A program made the translations under genes and the position numbers. A stretch of 64,000 nucleotides of DNA, taken from contig NZ_JANKJG010000003.1 of NCBI RefSeq assembly GCF_024733015.1, positions 1-64,000 on the forward strand. The letters are read 5' to 3'. Below the pieces are notes generated by a model, which was not told where the DNA came from, did not search any database, and saw only the letters and a list, made by a program, of their open reading frames with translations. This DNA comes from Pseudosulfitobacter koreensis (GTDB taxonomy: Bacteria; Pseudomonadota; Alphaproteobacteria; Rhodobacterales; Rhodobacteraceae). Shown one piece after another: positions 35,946 through 45,124 of the stretch (within the stretch, counting starts at the first letter, position 1; each line of letters opens with the position of its first letter).

Positions 35946-36596
35946 TTATTCCAGTGTGGCGATCAGCGCACGCAAGGTCGGGATGCCCCAACCCTTCTCG
36001 CTAGATGTCACGACAATCTCGGGATAGGCGGCCGGGTGCTGGACCAACTCGCCGCGCACCTGTTCGATGATCGCCGTGCGCTCGACTTCCTTGACCTTGT
36101 CGGCCTTGGTCAGCACGCATTGGAACGTCACGGCGGAACTGTCCAGCAGCGACATGATCTCGTGGTCGACCTTCTTGATGCCGTGTCGTGCGTCGATCAG
36201 CACAAAGGCGCGGCGCAGGGTCTGCCGCCCGCTGAGGTACTGTTTCAGCAAACGCTGCCATTTCTCGACCACCTGCAAAGGCGCGTTGGCATAGCCGTAG
36301 CCCGGAAGGTCAACGAGATAGAGTTCGTCTCCGGCGGTGAAAAAGTTGATTTCCTGCGTCCGACCCGGCGTGTTCGAGGCCCGCGCCAGCGCCTTTGTGC
36401 CGGTCAGCGCGTTGATCAGGCTGGACTTGCCCACGTTCGAGCGCCCGGCAAAGCAGACCTCCATCCGGTCGGGATCGGGCAGGCCGGACATGGCGACCAC
36501 GCCTTTGACAAAGACGGTCTCGCCCGCGAACAGCAAACGGCCCTGTTCGGCGGTCTGGGCATCGGGCTCTTCCGCCAGCTTGAAATTGATCTGCAT
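35946..36596 (-). CDS. engB: Ribosome-biogenesis GTP-binding protein EngB (YihA/YsxC)
   Basis: A 216-residue GTPase needed for 50S assembly. G1 is [11 protein letters not shown]3 DLPGYG, G4 LTKADKV, and the switch region has [12 protein letters not shown]. The ATG at 36596 overlaps the MOSC stop by one base and gives the usual N-terminus; the longer frame is antisense-like Arg-rich filler. Confidence 0.95.
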   Translation of the reverse strand: MQINFKLAEEPDAQTAEQGRLLFAGETVFVKGVVAMSGLPDPDRMEVCFAGRSNVGKSSLINALTGTKALARASNTPGRTQEINFFTAGDELYLVDLPGYGYANAPLQVVEKWQRLLKQYLSGRQTLRRAFVLIDARHGIKKVDHEIMSLLDSSAVTFQCVLTKADKVKEVERTAIIEQVRGELVQHPAAYPEIVVTSSEKGWGIPTLRALIATLE

Positions 36597-37351
36597 CAGT
36601 GCACCTCGACCTTGTCGCCCAGCGAAATCTCTCCGCCCGTGATGACCTCGGCGTAGACGCCGAAATCCTGATGACCGAACTGCCCGCGCAGCGCGCCCAG
36701 AGTGTCGATGTCGCGCACCCCGTTGTGCGGGTTCGACGCGGTGTGCATGCACCGCTTGATCCGCTCGCGCATCCGCAGGACCGCGCCGCCGATGGTCACA
36801 TCGCGGTCGATCCAGTCAAACTCGGCCCATGCATCCAGCCCGTCCAGCCAGATGTTGCCGCGCCAGCGCTCAGGCTCGACCGTGGACTGCAATGCATCCT
36901 GCACCGCATCGTGCGAGGCCCGGTTCATCACCGAGATCGAAGGGTACGGGCTGTCGGTCATGCCCCTGTCCGGCACCGCGACGATGCCCTGCGGCACCAA
37001 TCGGTCGGCGGGGCAAAGCGGTGCCACCCAGGCCACGAAACGTTGCACGTCTTCTGCCTGATCGGGACAAAACGTCAGGCTGCCCAGATCGACATGGCTC
37101 AGCGTGACGGTGCGCGTCGCCGCGTCCAGCTTTGCCCAAAGCCCGGCCAGCTTGGGCGTCAACGTGCCCACCATGAAATTGCGGCTTCCAGCCCATGCGG
37201 GGTCTTTGACGTCAAAGCCGGTCTTGCCATGCGTCACGGCCCAGGTGCGATCCCATGGCATTGTCTGGCCTGCGGACAGGGTAACCGTCTTGATAGCCTC
37301 CCGCCCGTGGCTCTTGATGGGATGGCGCCACAGGGACGTGACGGTGATCAC
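36596..37351 (-). CDS. MOSC-domain protein (GTG start)
   Basis: A 251-residue protein with an N-terminal beta-barrel part (VTSLWRHPIKSHGREAIKTV) and a MOSC domain. Its conserved Cys lies in RIKRCMHTASNPHNGVRD, where the family is thought to handle molybdenum-cofactor sulfur. The GTG at 37351 overlaps the yidC stop (GTGA). Located between yidC and engB as in other Rhodobacterales. The substrate is unknown. Confidence 0.88.
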   Translation of the reverse strand: MITVTSLWRHPIKSHGREAIKTVTLSAGQTMPWDRTWAVTHGKTGFDVKDPAWAGSRNFMVGTLTPKLAGLWAKLDAATRTVTLSHVDLGSLTFCPDQAEDVQRFVAWVAPLCPADRLVPQGIVAVPDRGMTDSPYPSISVMNRASHDAVQDALQSTVEPERWRGNIWLDGLDAWAEFDWIDRDVTIGGAVLRMRERIKRCMHTASNPHNGVRDIDTLGALRGQFGHQDFGVYAEVITGGEISLGDKVEVH

Positions 37352-39165
37352 TTCTTGGCGTCCTTGGGCGTGCGTTTGAAGCCGCCCTTGATGTTGCCCA
37401 GAATGTCGGGCGTGTACCCCTGCGAGCGCATGATCAGATACTGCTGGGTAAACGTGATCGTGTTGTTCGCGATCCAGTAGACCACCAGCCCGCTCGCAAA
37501 ACCGCCAAGCATGAACATGAACACCCACGGCATCCAGGCAAAGATCATCTGTTGGGTTGGATCGGTCGGCGCCGGGTTCAGCTTTTGCTGAATGAACATC
37601 GAGATGCCCAGCAGCAGCGGCAGGATACCGATGAAGATCAGCGCCATGATTGATCCGGCTTCGGGCGTACCCCAAGGCAACAGGCCGAAAAAGTTGAAGA
37701 TCGACGTGGGATCAGGTGCGCTGAGATCCTGGAACGGCCCAAAGAACGGCGCATGACGCAATTCGATCGTGACGAAGATCACCTTGTAGAGCGAGAAGAA
37801 GATCGGGATCTGCAACAGGATCGGCAGACAGCCCGCTGCGGGGTTCACCTTGTTCTTCTTGTAAAGCTCCATCATGCCTTGCTGCATTTTCTGGCGGTCG
37901 TCGCCGGCATCGGCCTTCAGCTTCTCCATCTGCGGCTGCAGTTCTTTCATGCGCGCCATCGAGACATAGGATTTATAGGCCAGCGGGAACAGAACGGCCT
38001 TGATGATCAGGGTCAGCGTGATGATCGAAAGACCCATGTTGCCGATCAGCTTGTTCAGCTCGTGCAGCAGCCAGAAGATCGGCTTGGTCAGGAAGAAAAA
38101 CCATCCCCAGTCGATGCTGTCGATGAACCCACCGATGCCCGAGGCCTGATAGTCTTGCAGGGTCTCCCATTCCTTCGGGCCGGCGAACATCTGGGTTTCA
38201 CTGGTCACGGTCTCGCCGGGTGCGATGGTGCGCGTCGGCAGGCGGGTGACGGCGCGGTAGACATTTGCGGCCTGGTCGTAGGTCAGCGCCTGGTCAAAGG
38301 TGCTGCCGACTTCGGGCACCAGAATCGTCTGCCAGTAGTGGTCGGTGAAACCGATCCAACCTTCGGCGACGCCATTGGTCACGATGGCCGGGCGACCCCA
38401 TGCGGGATCGACGTCTGCGTCGGGAATTTCGTCCCAGTTTGTCTCGGACAGCTCTCCGTCGGCCATCGAGACGGCACCCTCGTGAAGGATGAAAAAGTTT
38501 TTCAGATCAGAGGGTTCGCCGTGGCGCACGACCATGCCATAAGGGGCTGCGCGCACGGCGGTGTCGCCATCGTTGCGCACGCTTTGGGTGATGTCGAACA
38601 TGTATTGGTCATCAACGGCAATCTCGCGGCGGAAGGTCAGGCCGTTGCCGTTGTTCCATTCCAGAATGACTGGCGTGTCGACGGTCAGGCCGCCTGTGCC
38701 CACCTGGGTCCATTCAGTTGATGGGCCGGGAACGGCGTCGGCGGCCAGATCGCCGGCAGGTGCCCAGCCTTGCAGGGCATAATAGGCGTCGGGCGCGCCG
38801 ACCGGGGCCAGCACGGTGACGATGTCGGCATCGGGTTCGATGGTGACGCGGTAGTTTTTCAGGCGCAGGTCGTCGATGCGGCCACCGGCCAGCGAAATCG
38901 AACCTTCGACGCGGTCGGTGTCGATGTCGATGCGCGGTGCCTCGATGGCGGCGACTGGCGTTTCGACGCCGGGCGCGGCAGCGGTGGGCTGGTCCGACGT
39001 ACCGGCAGGCACTGTTCCGGTGCCGTCTGCGGTGGTCTGCACCTGCTCGGTCGGCGTCTCGGCGACCGGATCGGGTTCGGGCGGCGGAAACAACACGAAC
39101 CAGACAAGGATCACGACGAAGCTGAGAGCTGTTGCAAGAATGAGGTTCTTGTTCTGATCGTCCAT
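37348..39165 (-). CDS. yidC: Membrane protein insertase YidC
   Basis: A 605-residue inner-membrane insertase/foldase. One N-terminal helix (LILATALSFVVILVWFVLF) is followed by a large periplasmic domain to about residue 355. The conserved five-helix C-terminal part has YKSYVSMARMKELQPQMEKL, NPAAGCLPILLQIPIFFSLY and FMLGGFASGLVVYWIANNTI. The last residues are basic (KRTPKDAKK) and may touch the ribosome. The ATG at 39165 (MDDQNKN) is preferred to the one four codons earlier. Confidence 0.96.
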   Translation of the reverse strand: MDDQNKNLILATALSFVVILVWFVLFPPPEPDPVAETPTEQVQTTADGTGTVPAGTSDQPTAAAPGVETPVAAIEAPRIDIDTDRVEGSISLAGGRIDDLRLKNYRVTIEPDADIVTVLAPVGAPDAYYALQGWAPAGDLAADAVPGPSTEWTQVGTGGLTVDTPVILEWNNGNGLTFRREIAVDDQYMFDITQSVRNDGDTAVRAAPYGMVVRHGEPSDLKNFFILHEGAVSMADGELSETNWDEIPDADVDPAWGRPAIVTNGVAEGWIGFTDHYWQTILVPEVGSTFDQALTYDQAANVYRAVTRLPTRTIAPGETVTSETQMFAGPKEWETLQDYQASGIGGFIDSIDWGWFFFLTKPIFWLLHELNKLIGNMGLSIITLTLIIKAVLFPLAYKSYVSMARMKELQPQMEKLKADAGDDRQKMQQGMMELYKKNKVNPAAGCLPILLQIPIFFSLYKVIFVTIELRHAPFFGPFQDLSAPDPTSIFNFFGLLPWGTPEAGSIMALIFIGILPLLLGISMFIQQKLNPAPTDPTQQMIFAWMPWVFMFMLGGFASGLVVYWIANNTITFTQQYLIMRSQGYTPDILGNIKGGFKRTPKDAKK

Positions 39166-39292
39166 AGGGACCGGCACCTGCGCAATTTGTATATCAAGCA
39201 GGGTTCAACAGAGAAGGACCCCAAAGGTCAAGCGGATTCGGGGTTTTCCGGGCCGCTCTGCCGCGCCCAATCGGCACAGGACAAGGCCAATT

Positions 39293-40843
39293 TCACAGCG
39301 CATTCCCGCGTCTGCCGGTGATTGACGGTGTATCCTGCAGCTTGGCATTGTGGGCGTTGATCCAACTCAGCGTCTGGTCAAAGGGGATCGGGCTGCAGAT
39401 GCCAAAGCCCTGAACGTGGTCGCATCCCAGTTGCGCCAGCAGCGCATGTTCGCCAACCGTTTCAACCCCTTCGGCCAGTGTTTCCACCTGCAACCGCTCG
39501 GCCATCGTCAGGATGGCGCTGATCATCCGCTGCTGGTCGGGGTCACGATCCGATTTCATCACAAAGCTGCGGTCGATCTTGATCCGCCCGACCGAAAACC
39601 TGCGGATGGCCGCGATCGACGCGTTGCCGGTGCCAAAATCGTCCAGATCAATCCGGCAGCCCAATTTTCCCAATCCGCTGAGGTTTCGGCACACCACATC
39701 ATCGGGCGCGGTGGTCACGACGGTTTCCAGAACCTCGATCGCCAGCCGTTCGGGGGCCAGATCGAAACGGTCCAGCTCCCAGGTGATCTTTTCCACCAGA
39801 CGTGGATTGCGCAATTCGCTGCCCGAAAAGTTCACACCGACCTGCGGCACGTGCACCCCTGCGGCATCCCATGCCTTCAGGGCGGTGAACGTGTGGTACA
39901 TCATCACCTCCGACAGACGCTCCAGCAGGCCCGCCTCTGCCAGAGCGGGCAGAAACTCGGCCGGGGAAATGACACCGCGGGCGGGGTGAACCCAGCGGGC
40001 AAGCGCCTCGAAGCCTGTCACCCTGCCGGTATCGGTCGAAATCTGCGGCTGATACCATGGCTGGATATGGCCGCTTTCCAGGGCCAGCGATGCCTCGTCG
40101 CGAAGGGCCGTGCGTGCGGTCTTGGCCAGCTGCATTTCATGCGAAAAGGCGCGGATGGTTGACGGCCCGCGCCGCCGCGCCTCGACCAGGGCGGTCCGGG
40201 CGGCCGTCATCCACGCGTCGGCGCTGGCCTCTGGCGCGCGCGAGTGCAGGCAGAAGCCGACGGCGCAGGACACATAGACCGTAGTGCCATCGACGGCGAT
40301 CGGTTCTTCGATTGCGCCCTGAATGCGGCTTGCCATCTGGATGCAGACCTCTAGGTCGATGCGCGGTGACGGCGCGCAACAAATGGCAAAGCGCGCATCG
40401 CCGGTTCTGGTCACCACATCGTCGTCGCGCAGGGCGGTCACTATGCGCTGCATCACGCGTGTCGCAACCGTGTCGGCAGCAGCCTGTCCGTGCTGGTTGG
40501 TCAGCCCGTCGAAATCATCGAGTTCCAGAAACATCAGCGTCGATGTCTTGTTGTCATCGTTTGCAGTTTGCCAGATGTGGCCGACCATCGCATCGAAATG
40601 CGCCCGCTGCAGCACGCCGTTGCCAGAGGCGCGCACAAGCGGCGAGCGGCCGGGGGCCATGCCGTGCAAGGCAAGCAGCAAGACGGGGGCCACGATAGCG
40701 ACGCCCAGAAACACCGGTTCACCGCCCCACCAATAGGCGGCAAGCAACATGGCCGACAGAAACGCAAGCGCCTGCGGACCATACAGGATGACCTGCATGG
40801 TTTCGCGCAAACGGACAAAAAATCGTGGCTGGCGTCTGCCCAT
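39293..40843 (-). CDS. Cyclic-di-GMP phosphodiesterase (EAL) with degenerate GGDEF
   Basis: A 516-residue protein: two N-terminal membrane segments (about 17-37 and 44-61), a degenerate GGDEF domain and an EAL domain. The GGDEF loop reads RTGDARF (146-152), so cyclase activity is unlikely. The EAL domain keeps the catalytic set: E279-A280-L281, NFSGSELRNP, EVLET, DLDDFGTG (399-406), Lys422 and AEGVET. It should break down cyclic-di-GMP. It interrupts the usual ttcA-to-yidC stretch. Signal sensed unknown. Confidence 0.9.
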   Translation of the reverse strand: MGRRQPRFFVRLRETMQVILYGPQALAFLSAMLLAAYWWGGEPVFLGVAIVAPVLLLALHGMAPGRSPLVRASGNGVLQRAHFDAMVGHIWQTANDDNKTSTLMFLELDDFDGLTNQHGQAAADTVATRVMQRIVTALRDDDVVTRTGDARFAICCAPSPRIDLEVCIQMASRIQGAIEEPIAVDGTTVYVSCAVGFCLHSRAPEASADAWMTAARTALVEARRRGPSTIRAFSHEMQLAKTARTALRDEASLALESGHIQPWYQPQISTDTGRVTGFEALARWVHPARGVISPAEFLPALAEAGLLERLSEVMMYHTFTALKAWDAAGVHVPQVGVNFSGSELRNPRLVEKITWELDRFDLAPERLAIEVLETVVTTAPDDVVCRNLSGLGKLGCRIDLDDFGTGNASIAAIRRFSVGRIKIDRSFVMKSDRDPDQQRMISAILTMAERLQVETLAEGVETVGEHALLAQLGCDHVQGFGICSPIPFDQTLSWINAHNAKLQDTPSITGRRGNAL

Positions 40844-40918
40844 GGAAATCCCTCGCTGTGCATGCGCCCCTGGGACACAGTGCAGCGGCAGATTGCAGCG
40901 CAGACGGTGATGTCGGAG

Positions 40919-41812
40919 TTAACGCAGGACGGGAATCCCGTCGTCATTTGCGTCAAATTGGTCTGACTTCAGCATCAATCCCGCGAAATCAAACAGCTTG
41001 GGGTCGAGCAAATGCGAAGGCCGCGCGTTCATTAATGCGCGAAACATCACCTGACGGCGTCCGGGGCTGTTGGTCTCCCAACCGTCGAGGATCTGCTTGA
41101 CCTGTTGACGTTGCAGGCCATCCTGGCTGCCACACAGATCGCAGGGGATGATCGGATAGTTCATCGCCCGCGCGAATTTCTCGCAATCCACCTCGGCCAC
41201 ATGGGCCAGCGGACGGTAGAGGAACAGATCGCCCTCTTCGTTGACCAGCTTGGGCGGCATCGTCGCCAGACGCCCGCCGTGGAACAGGTTCATGAAAAAT
41301 GTCTCTAGAATATCGTCGCGGTGGTGGCCCAGCACGACGGCGCTGCAGCCTTCCTCGCGGGCAATCCGGTAGAGATTGCCACGCCGCAGACGCGAACAGA
41401 GAGCGCAAAACGTGCGGCCAGCGGGCACCTTGTCGACGACGATACTATATGTGTCCTGATATTCGATCCGGTGCGGCACGCCCATGCGCTCCAGAAACTC
41501 GGGCAGGACCGTCGCGGGAAAGTTCGGCTGGCCCTGATCCAGATTGCACGCCAGCAGATCGACGGGCAGCAGCCCGCGCCATTGCAATTCGTGCAGCACC
41601 GCCAGCAGCGTATAGCTGTCTTTGCCGCCTGACAGGCACACCAGCCACTTCTGCCGTTTGGCACCGGGCGCGTGCGCCCCGGCTTCGATCATGCCGTATT
41701 GTTCAATCGCTTCGCGGGTATGGCGCACGATGCGCTTGCGCAGCTTGCGAAACTCGGTGGTTTCGGGGGCACCTTCGAACAGCGCGTGAATTTCTGAAAT
41801 CTCGTCTCGCAT
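40919..41812 (-). CDS. ttcA: tRNA 2-thiocytidine synthetase TtcA
   Basis: A 297-residue enzyme that thiolates cytidine 32 of certain tRNAs. The PP-loop SGGKDS (61-66) activates the base with ATP, and the paired [10 protein letters not shown] and [15 protein letters not shown] carry cysteines that hold the iron-sulfur cluster. Normal length. The tRNA-Arg(ACG) in this window has C at position 32, the type of tRNA this enzyme modifies in E. coli. Confidence 0.94.
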   Translation of the reverse strand: MRDEISEIHALFEGAPETTEFRKLRKRIVRHTREAIEQYGMIEAGAHAPGAKRQKWLVCLSGGKDSYTLLAVLHELQWRGLLPVDLLACNLDQGQPNFPATVLPEFLERMGVPHRIEYQDTYSIVVDKVPAGRTFCALCSRLRRGNLYRIAREEGCSAVVLGHHRDDILETFFMNLFHGGRLATMPPKLVNEEGDLFLYRPLAHVAEVDCEKFARAMNYPIIPCDLCGSQDGLQRQQVKQILDGWETNSPGRRQVMFRALMNARPSHLLDPKLFDFAGLMLKSDQFDANDDGIPVLR

Positions 41813-41855
41813 GGTGCTTGAATACTCTCATGCCGTGGCCAAGGCCAGTGGGGTG

Positions 41856-42086
41856 TCAGTGTTCGTGATCGGGGACAGGATCGTAGCCGTCGCCGCCCCA
41901 AGGATGGCAGCGTCCGATGCGGCGCGCCGCCAGCAGGCTGCCGCGCAGGGCACCATGCTTTTCCAGCGCTTCCATCGCATAGGCGCTGCAAGTGGGCTGG
42001 TAACGGCAGTTAAACCCGACCCAAGGCGAAAAAATCAGGCGATAGGCGCGCACGGGCAGGGCGACCAGATGCGCCAGCGGGGTCAT
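41856..42086 (-). CDS. yidD: Membrane protein insertion efficiency factor YidD
   Basis: A 76-residue protein with the conserved [20 protein letters not shown] and [15 protein letters not shown]. It helps YidC-dependent insertion. Its start overlaps the rnpA stop by 4 bases, the usual rpmH-rnpA-yidD order. Confidence 0.96.
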   Translation of the reverse strand: MTPLAHLVALPVRAYRLIFSPWVGFNCRYQPTCSAYAMEALEKHGALRGSLLAARRIGRCHPWGGDGYDPVPDHEH

Positions 42087-42493
42087 TTGCGGGTCAATGC
42101 GGCGCGCAGATCCTGGCGCATCTGGTCGAAATCGCGTGTCGCGGTGACCTGATGGCGCCCGATCAGCACGTAATCGGTGCCGGGCATGCCGTGTTCGGGC
42201 AGCTCCAGCCGGGCGATTTCACGCAGGCGGCGCTTGGCGCGGTTGCGGGCAACCGCATTGCCGACCTTTTTCGAGCAGGTAAAGCCGACACGCAGCGGCG
42301 CATCGTCACCGCGCGCGCGGATCTGCATCACGAAACCAGGTGTCACCACGCGAGGCCCGCGCGCCGCGCGCAGGAAATCGGCGCGGTTCTTCAGGACCTG
42401 ACCGCTTTTGAGACGTGTCAAACACGACAAACCCGCCCGAGGCTGGTCCGATCCAGCGTGAACGCTGTCTGCGGGGGCCTCCGGCGGGGTCAT
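42083..42493 (-). CDS. rnpA: Ribonuclease P protein component
   Basis: A 136-residue basic protein that joins RNase P RNA to mature tRNA 5' ends. The RNR motif region [20 protein letters not shown] and the FTCSKKVG strand are typical. The N-terminus (about 25 residues before [20 protein letters not shown]) is longer than in E. coli; a later start is possible but no better Shine-Dalgarno exists. Confidence 0.94.
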   Translation of the reverse strand: MTPPEAPADSVHAGSDQPRAGLSCLTRLKSGQVLKNRADFLRAARGPRVVTPGFVMQIRARGDDAPLRVGFTCSKKVGNAVARNRAKRRLREIARLELPEHGMPGTDYVLIGRHQVTATRDFDQMRQDLRAALTRK

Positions 42494-42518
42494 GTCGAAA
42501 TACCGTGACGCAGGGCGC

Positions 42519-42653
42519 TTACGCGCTCAGCGACTTCCGGCCACGTGCGCGACGGGCGTTCAGGATCTTGCGACCTGCTTTTGTCGCCATGCGCGAGCGG
42601 AAACCGTGGCGCCGTTTGCGCACGAGGTTGCTTGGTTGAAAGGTGCGTTTCAT
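42519..42653 (-). CDS. rpmH: 50S ribosomal protein L34
   Basis: A 44-residue protein read directly from the sequence: [20 protein letters not shown], followed by [20 protein letters not shown] and SLSA. It is the classic L34. It is the first gene of the minus-strand rpmH-rnpA-yidD-ttcA run, 25 bases before rnpA, and short enough to be missed by automated gene calls. Confidence 0.97.
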   Translation of the reverse strand: MKRTFQPSNLVRKRRHGFRSRMATKAGRKILNARRARGRKSLSA

Positions 42654-42722
42654 CGCTCCGTCTCCGTCTTTTCGGATGGGCTGCGCGGAATCGCTGTGCC
42701 CGTAATATGTTCAAGGCCCGTG

Positions 42723-42750
42723 CTCTAACCGCCGTAGGGGAGCAAGTCAA
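42723..42750 (-). promoter_or_regulatory. Candidate promoter of rpmH
   Basis: On the minus strand, TTGACT (42750-42745), a 16-base spacer and TTAGAG (42728-42723) form a good -35 and a fair -10. The leader would be about 60 bases. It lies in the 303-base gap between rpmH and the divergent TVP38 gene; the rest of that gap (42751-42956) shows no gene. Confidence 0.55.
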
Positions 42751-42956
42751 ACCCTCAATCGGACAAAACGCATGAGAAGATGCAACATTTGCACCCTGTC
42801 GGAGGTTTTAATGTTTCAAACCCCGGCGATTGGCTTCGAAACCCGTGTGTTGCGGTCACCCCGGATCACCCGCGCGTGAACGTGTCGTTACAGCCATCGG
42901 CATGCGCCCGCCCATAGTCTAGACCATCCGACAGTGTTTATCAAAGGCCGCGCCGC

Positions 42957-43694
42957 ATGCAGAACCAGACCACGTCCCAAAAATCGACATTGCTGCGCCG
43001 CTTGCCGCTGATTGCGATCCTTGTGGTGGCGGCAATCGGTGCCTTCACCTTGCGCGACTACCTCAGCTTCGACACGCTGCGCGACAACCGCGAGGCGTTG
43101 CTGGCGTTTCGTGACGAGAATTTTGTGCTGACGGCGCTGGGGTTTGCGCTGGCCTATGTCGTGATCGTAGCCTTTTCGCTGCCTGGTGCCACGATTGCCA
43201 CTCTGACCGGCGGGTTTCTCTTTGGCACGGTGCTGGGGTCCACCCTTAACGTCACCTCCGCCACCATCGGTGCAGCGCTGATCTTTCTGGCCGCGCGGCA
43301 CGGGCTGGGCGCGCAACTGGGGGCGAAGCTGGAGAGCAGCAAAGGCGTGGTCAAGCGGATCAAGGACGGGATCGACGCGAACCAATGGTCGATGTTGTTT
43401 CTGATCCGGCTGGTGCCCGCAGTGCCCTTCTTCGTGGCCAATCTGGTGCCTGCCTTCATGCAGGTGCCGCTTTACCGCTTTGTCGTATCGACGTTTTTCG
43501 GGATCATGCCCGGCGCGGTTGTCTTCACGTCTGTCGGCGCCGGACTGGGAGAAGTGTTCGAGCGGGGTGAAACGCCGGATCTGGGTATTATCTTTGCGCC
43601 ACACATATTGTTCCCCCTGCTGGGCCTTGTCGCGCTGGCGCTGGTGCCCATCCTCTACAAGGCCTTCACGGGCAAGAAAGACGTTCTAAAATGA
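42957..43694 (+). CDS. TVP38/TMEM64 (DedA-related) membrane protein
   Basis: A 245-residue membrane protein with about six hydrophobic segments. The re-entrant family motifs are seen in FSLPGATIATLTGGFLFGTV and RLVPAVPFFVANLVPAF, and the GIMPGAVVFTSVGAGLG end fits. Relatives are thought to move lipids or act in envelope homeostasis; the ligand here is unknown. It overlaps the next gene by 4 bases. Confidence 0.88.
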   Translation: MQNQTTSQKSTLLRRLPLIAILVVAAIGAFTLRDYLSFDTLRDNREALLAFRDENFVLTALGFALAYVVIVAFSLPGATIATLTGGFLFGTVLGSTLNVTSATIGAALIFLAARHGLGAQLGAKLESSKGVVKRIKDGIDANQWSMLFLIRLVPAVPFFVANLVPAFMQVPLYRFVVSTFFGIMPGAVVFTSVGAGLGEVFERGETPDLGIIFAPHILFPLLGLVALALVPILYKAFTGKKDVLK

Positions 43695-45109
43695 AAAAGA
43701 TCAAAACCGATATTCTGGTCATTGGCGCAGGCTCCGGCGGGCTTTCGGTCGCTGCGGGTGCCGTGCAGATGGGGGCGGATGTGACCCTTCTCGAAGGGCA
43801 CAAGATGGGCGGCGATTGCCTGAACTACGGCTGCGTGCCGTCTAAGGCGCTGATCGCCTCGGCCAAGGCGGCTTACGCGCAGCGCAACAGCGCAAAGTTC
43901 GGCGTCGCGGATGGGCCGGGCACGGTTGACTATGCGGCGGCCAAGGATCACGTCGCGGATGTCATCGCCCAGATCGCCCCCGTGGACAGTGTCGAGCGGT
44001 TCGAGGGGCTGGGCGTGCGGGTGATCCGCGAGTGGGGCCGCTTTACCGGCGCGCGGACCGTGCAGGCCGGCGATACTGAAATCAGCGCGCGCCGCATCGT
44101 GATCGCCACAGGCTCCTCGCCGCTGGTGCCGCCGATACCGGGGCTGGAGGATGTCCCGTTCGAGACCAACGAGACCCTCTTCGATCTGCGCGACCGTCCC
44201 GATCATCTGCTGATCGTGGGCGGCGGTCCCATCGGTATGGAAATGGCGCAGGCGCATGTGCGTCTGGGCTGCAAGGTCACCGTGATCGAAGGCGACAAGG
44301 CGCTGGGCAAGGACGACCCCGAACTGGCGCAGGTCGTCCTGCAAACGCTGAAGGGCGAGGGCGTCGAGATCATCGAGGGGGCGCAGGCCAGCAAGGTCAG
44401 CGGCAAGGCGGGCGATATCACCATCGAAACCGACGACGGGCAGCGCTTTCACGGCTCGCACCTGCTGATGGCGGTGGGGCGCAAGTCCAACACCGACCGG
44501 CTGGACCTGGAGGTCGCGGGCGTCGAGACCACCAAGCGCGGGGTAAAGGTCGACGACAAGCTGCGTTCGTCGAACCGGCGGGTCTATGCCATCGGCGACG
44601 TGGCGGGAGGGATGCAGTTCACCCATGTCGCGGGCTATCACGGCGGCGTCGTCATCCGGTCGCTGCTGTTCGCGCTGCCCGCCAAGGCGAAGACTTCGCA
44701 TATTCCCTGGGTCACCTATACAGACCCCGAACTGGCGCAGGTCGGCCTGACCGAAGCGCAGGCGCGCAAGCAGCATGGTGACAAGGTCGAGGTCGTGCGT
44801 GCCGACTATGCCCACAACGACCGCGCCCTCACTGAACGCAAGACCCAAGGGTTCATCAAGGTGATGGTGGTCAAGGGCCGCCCCGTGGGCGCGTCGATCG
44901 TCGGCCATCAGGCAGGCGAGCTGATCAACCTGTGGGCGCTGGCCCTGTCCGCCAACATGAAGATGAGCAAGATCGCGGGCATGGTCTCGCCCTATCCGAC
45001 GATCAGCGAGCTGAACAAGCGCGCAGCAGGCGCCTATTTCAGCCCGCGTCTGTTCGACAGCAGCCTGGTCAAGACCGTCGTCGGACTTGTCCAGCGCTTC
45101 ATTCCCTGA
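43691..45109 (+). CDS. Pyridine nucleotide-disulfide oxidoreductase (MerA-like)
   Basis: A 472-residue FAD enzyme of the mercuric-reductase/dihydrolipoamide-dehydrogenase group. The FAD site is VIGAGSGGLSVAAGA (10-24); the redox disulfide is Cys43 and Cys48 in GGDCLNYGCVPSKA; the NAD(P) site is LLIVGGGPIGMEMAQAHV. MerA's C-terminal vicinal Cys pair and NmerA domain are absent, so mercury is not the expected substrate. Genes of this type next to TVP38-like genes are widespread in alphaproteobacteria, and the physiological substrate is unknown. Confidence 0.88.
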   Translation: MKKIKTDILVIGAGSGGLSVAAGAVQMGADVTLLEGHKMGGDCLNYGCVPSKALIASAKAAYAQRNSAKFGVADGPGTVDYAAAKDHVADVIAQIAPVDSVERFEGLGVRVIREWGRFTGARTVQAGDTEISARRIVIATGSSPLVPPIPGLEDVPFETNETLFDLRDRPDHLLIVGGGPIGMEMAQAHVRLGCKVTVIEGDKALGKDDPELAQVVLQTLKGEGVEIIEGAQASKVSGKAGDITIETDDGQRFHGSHLLMAVGRKSNTDRLDLEVAGVETTKRGVKVDDKLRSSNRRVYAIGDVAGGMQFTHVAGYHGGVVIRSLLFALPAKAKTSHIPWVTYTDPELAQVGLTEAQARKQHGDKVEVVRADYAHNDRALTERKTQGFIKVMVVKGRPVGASIVGHQAGELINLWALALSANMKMSKIAGMVSPYPTISELNKRAAGAYFSPRLFDSSLVKTVVGLVQRFIP

Positions 45110-45124
45110 CACCGTAATTGCACC

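Noticed and set aside
42654..42956. Possible chromosomal origin next to rpmH
   Set aside because: In many bacteria rpmH lies near dnaA and oriC, but I see neither dnaA nor a cluster of DnaA boxes here.
43691..45109. Mercuric reductase (merA)
   Set aside because: The N-terminal heavy-metal domain and the C-terminal vicinal cysteines are missing, and no other mer gene is present.
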